8,856 bases of DNA from Melioribacteraceae bacterium (GTDB taxonomy: Bacteria > Bacteroidota > Ignavibacteria > Ignavibacteriales > Melioribacteraceae): NCBI GenBank assembly GCA_023230485.1, contig JALNXG010000101.1, forward strand, positions 1 to 8,856, given 5' to 3'. This document shows, piece after piece, positions 1-4,454 of this stretch (position 1 is its first letter; each line of letters starts with the position of its first letter). The translations under genes were made by a program, and so were the position numbers. The notes beneath the pieces are model-generated. The model was not told the origin of the DNA, did not search any database, and worked only from the letters and a program-made list of their open reading frames with translations.

Positions 1-93
1 CATTTTTTCGGGGTCGCTTAGGTCAGCACTTGCATTCAATTTGTGAAATTCTTCTACTGATTCAAAGCCCATTTCTTTTACAAATTCTTCCAT
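1..93 (-). CDS. Partial CDS, N-terminus of an unknown protein
   Basis: An open frame starts with ATG at 93 and runs for 31 codons off the left edge without a stop. The visible N-terminus is acidic and contains EEFVKEMGFESVEEFHKL; no family is recognised. The ATG has an A-rich leader (TAAAAATAAAAATT) typical of Bacteroidota starts. It lies 20 bases downstream of a GTTAGGC motif that ends the inverted repeat at 113-245, the spacing expected for a gene at the front of an integron-type cassette. The open frame, the leader and the same-strand placement support it as a gene. The function is unknown and the true length lies outside the window. Confidence 0.6.
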   Translation of the reverse strand, partial: MEEFVKEMGFESVEEFHKLNASADLSDPEKM

Positions 94-112
94 AATTTTT
101 ATTTTTACAGAT

Positions 113-245
113 GCCTAACATTGTATATAGCAAAGTGGGGCATCGTTACAAATCGCTACATTAGTGCTTTTAATTGAGTTTATACGGCTCGATAGGTTAG
201 CACTATTTATCCCCACCTTGCCATATACTTTACCGTTCAGTTCAA
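113..245 (-). repeat. attC-like long imperfect inverted repeat 1
   Basis: This foldback lies between two same-strand genes. Outer arms 123-140 and 211-228 pair at 16 of 18 positions (GTATATAGCAAAGTGGGG against its partner). Inner arms 162-168 and 199-205 (TAGTGCT/AGCACTA) pair perfectly. On the minus strand the element ends in GTTAGGC (119-113), an exact match to the integron R' core GTTRRRY. The opposite end carries ACTGAAC, one mismatch from RYYYAAC. The TGA stop of the 67-aa gene lies inside the upstream end. There is no T-tract after the stem, so it does not look like a terminator. The attC reading is inference from architecture. Confidence 0.5.
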
Positions 246-445
246 TTACGTTCGCTCCTGACGTCGCTCTCTCGAAGACTTTCATTTAATTTTTTAAAGT
301 AAAATTCAATGTAATTACTTCGATTGAGAAAGTAAATTTCAAAACCAATAACGTTATAATCCTTAAGAATTTCAAGAGTGAATAGAAATGCAGGTACTAT
401 ATAGTACCTTTTACCTATTTTGAAATTTCCTTTTTGAATATGCAT
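242..445 (-). CDS. Hypothetical 67-aa protein in a cassette-like position
   Basis: This is a small basic and aromatic-rich protein without a signal peptide, a membrane segment or a motif I recognise. The stretch FEIYFLNRSNYIEFYFKKL suggests alternating beta strands. It starts at ATG 445 after an AT-rich leader. Its TGA stop (244-242) falls inside TTGAACTGAACGG, and the inverted copy of that 13-mer (493-505) lies about 50 bases upstream of the start. The gene is therefore framed by short inverted ends, with a large foldback on each side. This layout fits a one-gene mobile cassette. No homologue comes to mind and no function is assigned. The coding call rests on the open frame, the strand and the compact fit between the repeats. 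Confidence 0.5.
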   Translation of the reverse strand: MHIQKGNFKIGKRYYIVPAFLFTLEILKDYNVIGFEIYFLNRSNYIEFYFKKLNESLRESDVRSERN

Positions 446-492
446 AATTTATAGTTTTAATTATCAAAAAATTAAATTCTCAGTCTTCTACA

Positions 493-640
493 TTGAACTG
501 AACGGCTCGGCGGCCATTCTAATCAAACTTATCAGGTCGCGAACGAACTGCACCGAACAACGATTAAATGCTATCAGGGCTTTCCTTCCGCTCGTTCCTC
601 GCGTAACCGCCCTAACAGCATTTAGCCGCCGAGCCGTTAT
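493..640 (-). repeat. attC-like long imperfect inverted repeat 2, GC-rich
   Basis: Outer arms 501-514 and 625-638 (AACGGCTCGGCGGC/GCCGCCGAGCCGTT) form a perfect 14-bp stem. Inner arms 566-580 and 609-623 pair with two mismatches (AAATGC and GGGC parts intact). The element spans about 140 bases and is much richer in GC than the genes on either side. It begins 7 bases after the TAG stop of the methyltransferase-like gene. Its ends read GATAACG and CGTTCAGT on the minus strand, which match the integron GTTRRRY/RYYYAAC core only in the AAC/GTT part. It shares TTGAACTGAACGG, inverted, with the repeat near 245. No T-run follows it on the minus strand. Confidence 0.5.
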
Positions 641-647
641 CGGCAAC

Positions 648-1355
648 CTAAGAAAACCACTGCATCGCCATTGCCTTTGCGATACCTGGATAAGTTTTTG
701 ACCTTAATTTACTTCTCTCTTTACCAGGAGGTAAACAATCAAGCCTATTTAAACTCCGCTTTGAATTGTAATGTGTCGGACTGTAATTTTTTCCTTCAGC
801 CACATAAACAATCGGCTCAACTATATTCGTCGCTTTTAATTTTGGAAATCCTTTTAACCACAAGCAAGTTGATTTTCTCTCAGCGTGGCCAAAATAAAAA
901 GGCTGTACTATTTGATTTGGCTTTCTAAATTCTGTACTTAAAATGCCAATTGGATTTTCCATTGCAATTTTTGGGATTCCGCAATTAAACAACCTAATAG
1001 CAAAGTCAATTGCTTTTCTTCTTGCTTCTCTTCTTTCTGCACCTACCAATGTTCCGCTTTTTCTTTTCGGTTGGTCTTTATACCACTTATTAGCTGTGTT
1101 TGTTAAATATGTGCAGTCCGGGAAAAATATTGCAGCATCCCACTTTTTAAGTTTTATTGCTTCAAAAACATCCATGTGCAAGTGCCATTCTGGGTGTCCA
1201 CCGCTACATTCTTGTAAGTCGCAACTGTAAGCCTCATGCCCTAACTTTCGCAATTCAATGCAAACTGCTTGGCTTTCCTCGCATCCGACAAGGATAGAAA
1301 GGCAGCCGATAACACGTGGTATAGTTAATTGGGGGTTTTCTGCGTTATTCATCAT
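648..1355 (-). CDS. DNA cytosine methyltransferase-like protein
   Basis: The 235-aa protein resembles a phage-borne family usually annotated as DNA cytosine (C5) methyltransferase, which would transfer a methyl group from S-adenosylmethionine to cytosine. Visible signatures are ILVGCEESQAV (21-31, nucleotide-binding loop position), FPDCTYL (78-84, with the cysteine where C5 methyltransferases have PPC/PC), ENPIG (133-137, like motif VI), FGHAERKSTCLWLKG (155-169) and TYPGIAKAMAMQW near the end. It is shorter than full C5 methyltransferases and lacks a clear separate target-recognition domain. No restriction partner is in view, so it may protect phage DNA as an orphan enzyme. The start is ATG 1355, or ATG 1352 one codon later. 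It sits between two attC-like foldbacks, suggesting separate acquisition. Confidence 0.72.
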   Translation of the reverse strand: MMNNAENPQLTIPRVIGCLSILVGCEESQAVCIELRKLGHEAYSCDLQECSGGHPEWHLHMDVFEAIKLKKWDAAIFFPDCTYLTNTANKWYKDQPKRKSGTLVGAERREARRKAIDFAIRLFNCGIPKIAMENPIGILSTEFRKPNQIVQPFYFGHAERKSTCLWLKGFPKLKATNIVEPIVYVAEGKNYSPTHYNSKRSLNRLDCLPPGKERSKLRSKTYPGIAKAMAMQWFS

Positions 1356-1380
1356 TAATTATATTTATTAAGTTTCTACT

Positions 1381-1435
1381 CGGTGGATAGGTTCATGGTT
1401 TTTAATCCCAACTAACCATACCACCAACGTTAGGC
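1381..1435 (-). repeat. attC-like short inverted repeat 3
   Basis: Two short stems, 1382-1386 with 1421-1425 (GGTGG/CCACC) and 1395-1400 with 1414-1419 (ATGGTT/AACCAT), are separated by an 8-base bulge on one side and one base on the other. Such unpaired bulges are a feature of folded attC sites. On the minus strand the element opens with GCCTAAC (1435-1429), an exact RYYYAAC core that includes the TAA stop of the upstream 63-aa gene. The expected matching GTTRRRY end next to 1381 is absent; the bases read GAGTAGA. It is therefore a half-intact site at best. Confidence 0.4.
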
Positions 1436-1621
1436 AACATAAAGAGACCATCCATCGAGTGCCCACGCTTTATCTCCTAACCAATCATTTGCAAATATTT
1501 CGCAACCATCCTCAAAAACGATTAGATTGTCTTTCATTATCATATACTCTTTTTCAGCAAAATATTGGTGTCTTACCTTTATTCCTTGTTGTGCTTTTTC
1601 TTTTGCTTCTTCAAATGTCAT
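1430..1621 (-). CDS. Tad2/DUF2829-like small protein, candidate anti-defence protein
   Basis: This 63-aa soluble protein opens with MTFEEAKEKAQQGIKVRHQ, followed by a tyrosine/methionine strand (KEYMIMKDNLIVFEDG, 24-39) and a closing DGWSLY. The order 'F-EA-G-K-V-R', a hairpin, then a terminal D-W motif resembles DUF2829-type proteins, which include Tad2, a phage protein that sequesters the signalling molecule of the Thoeris immune system. The classical RKGW motif is replaced by RHQYF, so the match is by pattern only. It is the last gene of the small-gene run. Its start, ATG 1621, has an A-rich leader, and its stop lies in the GCCTAAC end of inverted repeat 3. An unrelated small phage protein is possible. 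Confidence 0.55.
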   Translation of the reverse strand: MTFEEAKEKAQQGIKVRHQYFAEKEYMIMKDNLIVFEDGCEIFANDWLGDKAWALDGWSLYVA

Positions 1622-1629
1622 TGTTCTAT

Positions 1630-1734
1630 TTATTTTTTTAAAACCGGATTATTACTTTTAGATTTATTTTTAACCCGGATAATTATCCCTGTCTTTGTAA
1701 ATTTAACTATTTCTGCTTGTTTCATTTGATTCAT
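1630..1734 (-). CDS. Hypothetical 34-aa basic protein
   Basis: This short frame runs from ATG 1734 to TAA at 1632-1630. Residues 1-20 read MNQMKQAEIVKFTKTGIIIR, and a lysine- and serine-rich tail follows. It fills the gap between the stop of the 70-aa membrane protein (18 bases upstream) and the start of the 63-aa gene (8 bases downstream), so the small-gene run has no empty space. A TTGTTATAAAAC leader precedes the start. The sequence would fit a single beta hairpin with a charged tail; I recognise no family. Evidence is the exact fit in the gap, the same strand and normal residue composition. It is too short for strong coding statistics. Confidence 0.45.
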   Translation of the reverse strand: MNQMKQAEIVKFTKTGIIIRVKNKSKSNNPVLKK

Positions 1735-1751
1735 GTTTTATAACAATAAAT

Positions 1752-1964
1752 TTATTTCTTTTTCATTCCACCAACAAACTTTTTATCAACGGGTTTCATA
1801 CTTCCGTCAATTTCTTCAACCCATGTCTGGGAACCGATTATGCAAATTCCCATGATTATTACCCCAGTGCCACAAATAATTGTCATGATCACAGGAATGA
1901 AAAAAAAGGCTACTATTGTCGCGATTAATAATCCTGCGATAATTTTTGGTGTGTGTGTTTTCAT
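1752..1964 (-). CDS. Small membrane protein (70 aa)
   Basis: The protein has a short basic N-terminus (MKTHTPK) followed by a long hydrophobic stretch, about residues 8-46, that can hold two transmembrane helices with a break near residues 30-33. A charged C-terminal tail of about 20 residues ends in GGMKKK. The ATG at 1964 overlaps the TGA of the upstream zinc-ribbon gene in an ATGA (1961-1964), indicating translational coupling. Its function is unknown. It is outside the lysis module and on the other side of a terminator, so I do not call it a holin, although size and topology alone would allow it. Membrane-located exclusion or anti-defence roles are possible but unsupported. Confidence 0.6.
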   Translation of the reverse strand: MKTHTPKIIAGLLIATIVAFFFIPVIMTIICGTGVIIMGICIIGSQTWVEEIDGSMKPVDKKFVGGMKKK

Positions 1965-2191
1965 AATTCTTCAATATTAGTTTCTAAATTAATTCGTTTC
2001 ATTTTTTGATACAATTCAATTTCATTTTGAATCCTGCATTTTTCAGATGATTGCATGAACTGATACCCACATTTAGGACAAACATAATGAATCCTTTTGC
2101 CTTTACATGAGCCAGTATTTCTTGTCTCTTTTTGCATTATTTCTATGCAGACCGGACAAATCTTATCTCGATCTTTTAATTCTGCGCTCAT
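1961..2191 (-). CDS. Small zinc-ribbon protein
   Basis: I start this 76-aa protein at ATG 2191 (MSAELKDRDKICPVC), because the frame upstream of it opens only with a TTG at 2197. Two CPxC knuckles, CPVC (about 12-15) and CPKCGYQF (about 38-45), are separated by some 22 residues, a zinc-ribbon arrangement. Further cysteines lie at about 29 and 52. The C-terminal third is charged and probably helical. Zinc ribbons of this type often bind nucleic acid or another protein, but no specific partner can be named. The gene overlaps the end of the preceding 95-aa gene by 29 bases and is coupled by ATGA to the following membrane protein gene. Confidence 0.65.
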   Translation of the reverse strand: MSAELKDRDKICPVCIEIMQKETRNTGSCKGKRIHYVCPKCGYQFMQSSEKCRIQNEIELYQKMKRINLETNIEEL

Positions 2192-2450
2192 CTTCAAGTA
2201 TTATTTTACCTTCATAAACACCTTTCGCAAATTCTGAAAATGTTATTTCTTTTGGAGTTTGAGAATATAACCTGTATATTTTTACAAAGTTTTCATGCTG
2301 CCAGTGTTCGAATCCTTTTTCAATTTTTCGCCTGGAAACATAAAGATTATGCTTTTCAATCGGGGTCATTTTTTTTGCCTGGTTCTTTGATAATATCAAA
2401 CAAACCAGTATGAATATAGCAATGAAAATTATTATGTAAATTAGTGTCAT
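2163..2450 (-). CDS. Membrane-anchored hypothetical protein (95 aa)
   Basis: A single N-terminal transmembrane helix (MTLIYIIIFIAIFILVCLIL, residues 1-20) is followed by a basic, mostly helical soluble part ending in ERRIKRSR, which probably faces the cytoplasm. An in-frame ATG exists at 2471, but I choose ATG 2450. It overlaps the TGA of the newly noted 49-aa gene in an ATGA (2447-2450), and a good Shine-Dalgarno sequence, AAAGGAG, lies about 8 bases upstream. The protein would be 102 aa with the earlier start, which would put seven polar residues before the helix. The function is not recognised. Confidence 0.62.
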   Translation of the reverse strand: MTLIYIIIFIAIFILVCLILSKNQAKKMTPIEKHNLYVSRRKIEKGFEHWQHENFVKIYRLYSQTPKEITFSEFAKGVYEGKIILEDERRIKRSR

Positions 2451-2596
2451 ATTGTTTTCTCCTTTCCACATTTACTGTTTTTGTTCCGGTTCCGGGTTGC
2501 AAATATATATGCCTCATTAAAAATTTGTTCGTGAAATTCTTTTTCGGTGAGTATTTCCGGGCGAGTTATTTCTGCGATTGTTTCAAAAAGGTTCAT
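2447..2596 (-). CDS. Hypothetical 49-aa protein in a coupled chain
   Basis: This frame runs from ATG 2596 to TGA 2449-2447 and starts MNLFETIAEITRPEILTEKE. It ends in a basic tail containing TRNRNKN. It overlaps the upstream 64-aa gene by ATGA (2593-2596) and the downstream 95-aa gene by ATGA (2447-2450), so it exactly bridges two genes that would otherwise be 143 bases apart. The Shine-Dalgarno sequence of the downstream gene lies inside its 3' end. The N-terminal half is acidic and amphipathic, the C-terminal part strongly basic. I recognise no family. Double coupling is strong evidence that it is translated. Confidence 0.6.
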   Translation of the reverse strand: MNLFETIAEITRPEILTEKEFHEQIFNEAYIFATRNRNKNSKCGKEKTI

Positions 2597-2787
2597 AATG
2601 TCAGTATATAGTGATTTTTAATAATTGGCTGCAAATTGAATCCGAAGTCATTTTTCATTGTGTCAATAAATTCCTGTTCATCCATCCTGAGAAGCCTGTT
2701 TAAAAAGCCTTTATAAAAAGAAGTTCCGATAATACTGTAATAATCCGTTTGGATTATGCTGTCGATTAGTTCGCGTTTTGTTTTCAT
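2593..2787 (-). CDS. Hypothetical 64-aa protein, first gene of the small-gene operon
   Basis: The start is ATG 2787 (MKTKRELIDSIIQTDYYSII), about 55-60 bases downstream of the promoter at 2847-2877. This makes it the first gene of the accessory operon. The sequence is charged and helical with an acidic middle (RMDEQEFIDTMKNDFG, 34-49) and no membrane segment or metal motif. It is coupled to the 49-aa gene by ATGA. A first-gene position under a strong promoter is common for early phage genes that act on the host, but nothing in the residues shows what it does. Confidence 0.58.
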   Translation of the reverse strand: MKTKRELIDSIIQTDYYSIIGTSFYKGFLNRLLRMDEQEFIDTMKNDFGFNLQPIIKNHYILTL

Positions 2788-2846
2788 GCATATTATACTG
2801 AGATCTGGATGGAAAGGTTACAATTTATCATACTATAATTTTCTAT

Positions 2847-2877
2847 CAAATATACTTTCTCAAATTCATTTGTCAAA
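2847..2877 (-). promoter_or_regulatory. Bacteroidota-type promoter for the small-gene operon
   Basis: On the minus strand, TTTG (2877-2874) and TATATTTG (2854-2847) are separated by 19 bases. This matches the -33 TTTG / -7 TANNTTTG pattern of the Bacteroidota primary sigma factor. The same bases also read TTGACA, 16 bases, TATATT, close to a classical sigma-70 promoter. Transcription would start near 2840 and give a leader of roughly 50 bases before ATG 2787. It lies directly downstream of the terminator of the late operon. Confidence 0.72.
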
Positions 2878-2889
2878 GTGAATTTTGAC
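2872..2889. promoter_or_regulatory. Palindrome over the -33 element, possible operator
   Basis: GTCAAA (2872-2877) and TTTGAC (2884-2889) form a perfect 6-bp dyad with a 6-base centre. The first arm covers the upstream promoter element, so a bound repressor would block RNA polymerase. No regulator gene is visible in the window. A dyad of this length in AT-rich DNA can arise by chance. Confidence 0.3.
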
Positions 2890-2916
2890 GAACATAAATA
2901 AATGTATGACATAAAA

Positions 2917-2941
2917 ACCCCGGTCAACACGTAACCGGGGT
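2917..2941 (-). terminator. Rho-independent terminator of the late operon
   Basis: A perfect 8-bp stem, ACCCCGGT (2917-2924) with ACCGGGGT (2934-2941), closes a 9-base loop. On the minus strand it is followed by TTTTTAT. It lies about 40 bases after the stop of the spanin-like gene, and only the minus-strand reading has genes leading into it. Flanking A/T bases could extend the stem and give weak activity on the other strand. Confidence 0.85.
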
Positions 2942-2980
2942 AAAATCCTTAAGCATGAAAAAAAATTACTTTACTTACTA

Positions 2981-3478
2981 CTAACTAAACTTCCTAATAA
3001 TAACCACAACCAAACCTATCAATATAGAAACAATAATTATGAGTCCGAATTTACCTATTTTTTTCCAGTGTGTCAATTTCTTTTCAAGCTTTTTATTATC
3101 ATCCTGCAATTGTTTATTAACAGGATTCATAATAGCGATCTTTTCGCTGGACTTTTCTTCGATAATTTTATGCAGAACAGCTATTGAGTCGGTATAAGAT
3201 CGTATTTTAAAAACATTGTCTTTGAAAACTGTAACAGTTTTTATCCCGTTATTTGTTTCATTTAGTTTTTTAATAAGAACCTGGTTATTTGAATCACATT
3301 CAAACCACGCCTCAAGGGTCGATTCATTTTCCTCGATATAGGTTATTGTGTCCCTGACTGTCTTAATCATGACGTGCTTAAATGTATCAGCCGGGAAGCA
3401 TTCTGAATGCTTTGAAACATATTTGCAAGGATTACAGGCAAAGGCTGAAAATATTAGCAAGATTAAAATATATCTCAT
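2981..3478 (-). CDS. Lipoprotein with C-terminal membrane anchor, candidate u-spanin
   Basis: The 165-aa protein has a hydrophobic N-terminus ending in FSAFAC, a lipoprotein-type signal with Cys15 as the likely lipidated residue. A charged periplasmic region with coiled-coil character follows (about 100-138, including KQLQDDNKKLEKKL), and then a strong transmembrane helix at about 145-162. An outer-membrane lipid anchor at one end and an inner-membrane helix at the other is the architecture of unimolecular spanins, which fuse the two membranes in the last step of lysis. The CNPCKYV and FECDSNNQVL patterns recall proteins beside lysozymes in other Bacteroidota phages. The start overlaps the holin candidate's TAA by one base and has GGAGG upstream. 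The terminator follows. Confidence 0.7.
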   Translation of the reverse strand: MRYILILLIFSAFACNPCKYVSKHSECFPADTFKHVMIKTVRDTITYIEENESTLEAWFECDSNNQVLIKKLNETNNGIKTVTVFKDNVFKIRSYTDSIAVLHKIIEEKSSEKIAIMNPVNKQLQDDNKKLEKKLTHWKKIGKFGLIIIVSILIGLVVVIIRKFS

Positions 3479-3711
3479 TATTTTTGCCCTCCATTCATTA
3501 TGTCAGCCTTATCCTTGCTTCCAATACTGGAACCAAAGAAATAACCGACTACCCCTGTAAATGATCCGATCAATGCCCCGACAACAATATTTAAAATTTC
3601 TTTGTTTGTTTCGGGGATCCCTGAATAAACCAAAATGTAAAGCAAAACAAAGAAGCCTATCACAATCAAGGCGCCTAAAATAAGCATGTAAATTTCACGT
3701 GTCTTTTTCAT
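3478..3711 (-). CDS. Holin candidate, two-helix membrane protein
   Basis: The 77-aa protein has a basic N-terminus (MKKTREIY), a first hydrophobic helix at about 9-30, a short polar turn (SGIPETNKEI), a second glycine-rich helix at about 41-62 (IVVGALIGSFTGVVGYFFG) and a charged tail. Both size and topology fit a class II phage holin, which forms inner-membrane holes that release or activate the endolysin. The endings of such proteins beside Bacteroidota phage lysozymes often read YFFGSS-GS-DK, as here. The gene lies 10 bases after the GH108 gene and overlaps the spanin-like gene by one base. The identification rests on topology and position. Confidence 0.68.
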   Translation of the reverse strand: MKKTREIYMLILGALIVIGFFVLLYILVYSGIPETNKEILNIVVGALIGSFTGVVGYFFGSSIGSKDKADIMNGGQK

Positions 3712-3721
3712 AATTTATAGT

Positions 3722-4270
3722 TTAAAAATGAGTATTCTTTATTCTTTTAAGCCATCCGGTACCAAAATATTTATATGTTTTCAATGATTTTAAAAAGTTT
3801 ACCCTGGCCGCTCTATATGTACCGATAAAAAGTTGTTCAGGAAATGCATTGATCGCATTTTTTGTTATCCACCCACAAATTCCGTCAACTTTCACACCTG
3901 CAATTACCTGAGCTTTTTTTATTGCAGTTGAACGCCCTGAATTTACAGCAAAATCAAAAATATTAAGAACAATTTCAGGAGAAGTTATGCCAAAAAGATT
4001 ACATGATCTCCAATATTTTTGTTCGTAAAAATCATTTATAAGGCTTTCAAGGTAACTGCCAGGTATAAAATCATAGCGTTTTAAAGTGTGTGATTTTTTA
4101 TATTCATCAATTATGTCCCATCCTTCCCAATCAGGATTATTTTTTCGCGATATTCCACAATAAGTTTCTCCTCCGGGATCGTTTATATCAAAAACATAAC
4201 CGCCTTCATTCTTTGAAACAACGGTCATACATTTCTGGTATAGTTCTTTTTCATTCATTTTCACGGTCAT
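3722..4270 (-). CDS. Endolysin, GH108 family N-acetylmuramidase
   Basis: The 182-aa protein matches glycoside hydrolase family 108, phage muramidases that cut the glycan strands of peptidoglycan. The N-terminal domain carries NEGGYVFDINDPGGETYCGIS (21-41), with Glu22 of the EGGY motif as the expected catalytic acid. The C-terminal part (about 100-175) has the family's peptidoglycan-binding pattern: FDFAVNSG, then a helical repeat with VDGICGWIT, then R-ARVNFLKSLKTYKYFGTGWLKR. Its length is normal for the family. ATG 4270 or ATG 4258 could be used; both overlap the preceding gene, by 20 or 8 bases. No signal peptide is present, so export must depend on the neighbouring holin. Confidence 0.9.
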   Translation of the reverse strand: MTVKMNEKELYQKCMTVVSKNEGGYVFDINDPGGETYCGISRKNNPDWEGWDIIDEYKKSHTLKRYDFIPGSYLESLINDFYEQKYWRSCNLFGITSPEIVLNIFDFAVNSGRSTAIKKAQVIAGVKVDGICGWITKNAINAFPEQLFIGTYRAARVNFLKSLKTYKYFGTGWLKRIKNTHF

Positions 4271-4454
4271 TTGAATTATTTATAGAATCTATTTTCAATA
4301 TTAACTGATTATACCTGATAGTAATAGAATCAGTTGTATTCATTATACTTTTTGATTGTTCCCTGATCGACGGTTCCGCCTCTTTACTTTGAGCGATTAT
4401 AATAATCGTCAAGAAACTTAGTAAAAGCAGTGTTAAACTGATTTTGTTTCTCAT
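4251..4454 (-). CDS. Small exported or membrane-anchored protein in the lysis module
   Basis: The 67-aa protein starts with MRNKISLTLLLLSFLTIIII, a basic cap and hydrophobic stretch that would act as a signal peptide or anchor, with possible cleavage after AQS. The remaining 45 residues are polar and likely helical (about 40-60: DSITIRYNQLILKIDSI), on the periplasmic side. There is no cysteine, so it cannot be a lipoprotein. Its first 71 bases overlap the end of the 88-aa gene in another frame. A start overlapping an upstream i-spanin-like gene recalls Rz/Rz1 layouts, but the lipobox is missing. It may be a lysis accessory protein. An AGGAC lies 7 bases before ATG 4454. Confidence 0.55.
   Translation of the reverse strand: MRNKISLTLLLLSFLTIIIIAQSKEAEPSIREQSKSIMNTTDSITIRYNQLILKIDSINNSNDRENE

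Noticed and set aside
113..228. Inverted repeat read as a transcription terminator
   Set aside because: The stem is long and imperfect with a very large loop and no T-run after it on the minus strand, unlike the clear terminator at 2917-2941.
671..1230. Two plus-strand open frames of 85 and 95 codons (671-928 and 943-1230)
   Set aside because: They lie fully inside the methyltransferase-like gene on the other strand, show no family features, and disrupt a frame with clear motifs.
1..1440. CRISPR array or tRNA-associated phage attachment site
   Set aside because: The repeats differ from one another and are not regularly spaced, and I see no tRNA cloverleaf or integrase gene.
2192..2197. TTG start for the zinc-ribbon protein
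   Set aside because: It adds only two residues. An ATG lies two codons downstream, and no Shine-Dalgarno sequence favours the TTG.
2451..2471. Upstream ATG at 2471 for the 95-aa membrane protein
   Set aside because: ATG 2450 has both an ATGA coupling and a well-placed AAAGGAG, while 2471 has neither.
4251..4454. 67-aa lysis-module protein called as an o-spanin
   Set aside because: It has no cysteine anywhere, so it cannot be an outer-membrane lipoprotein of the Rz1 type.
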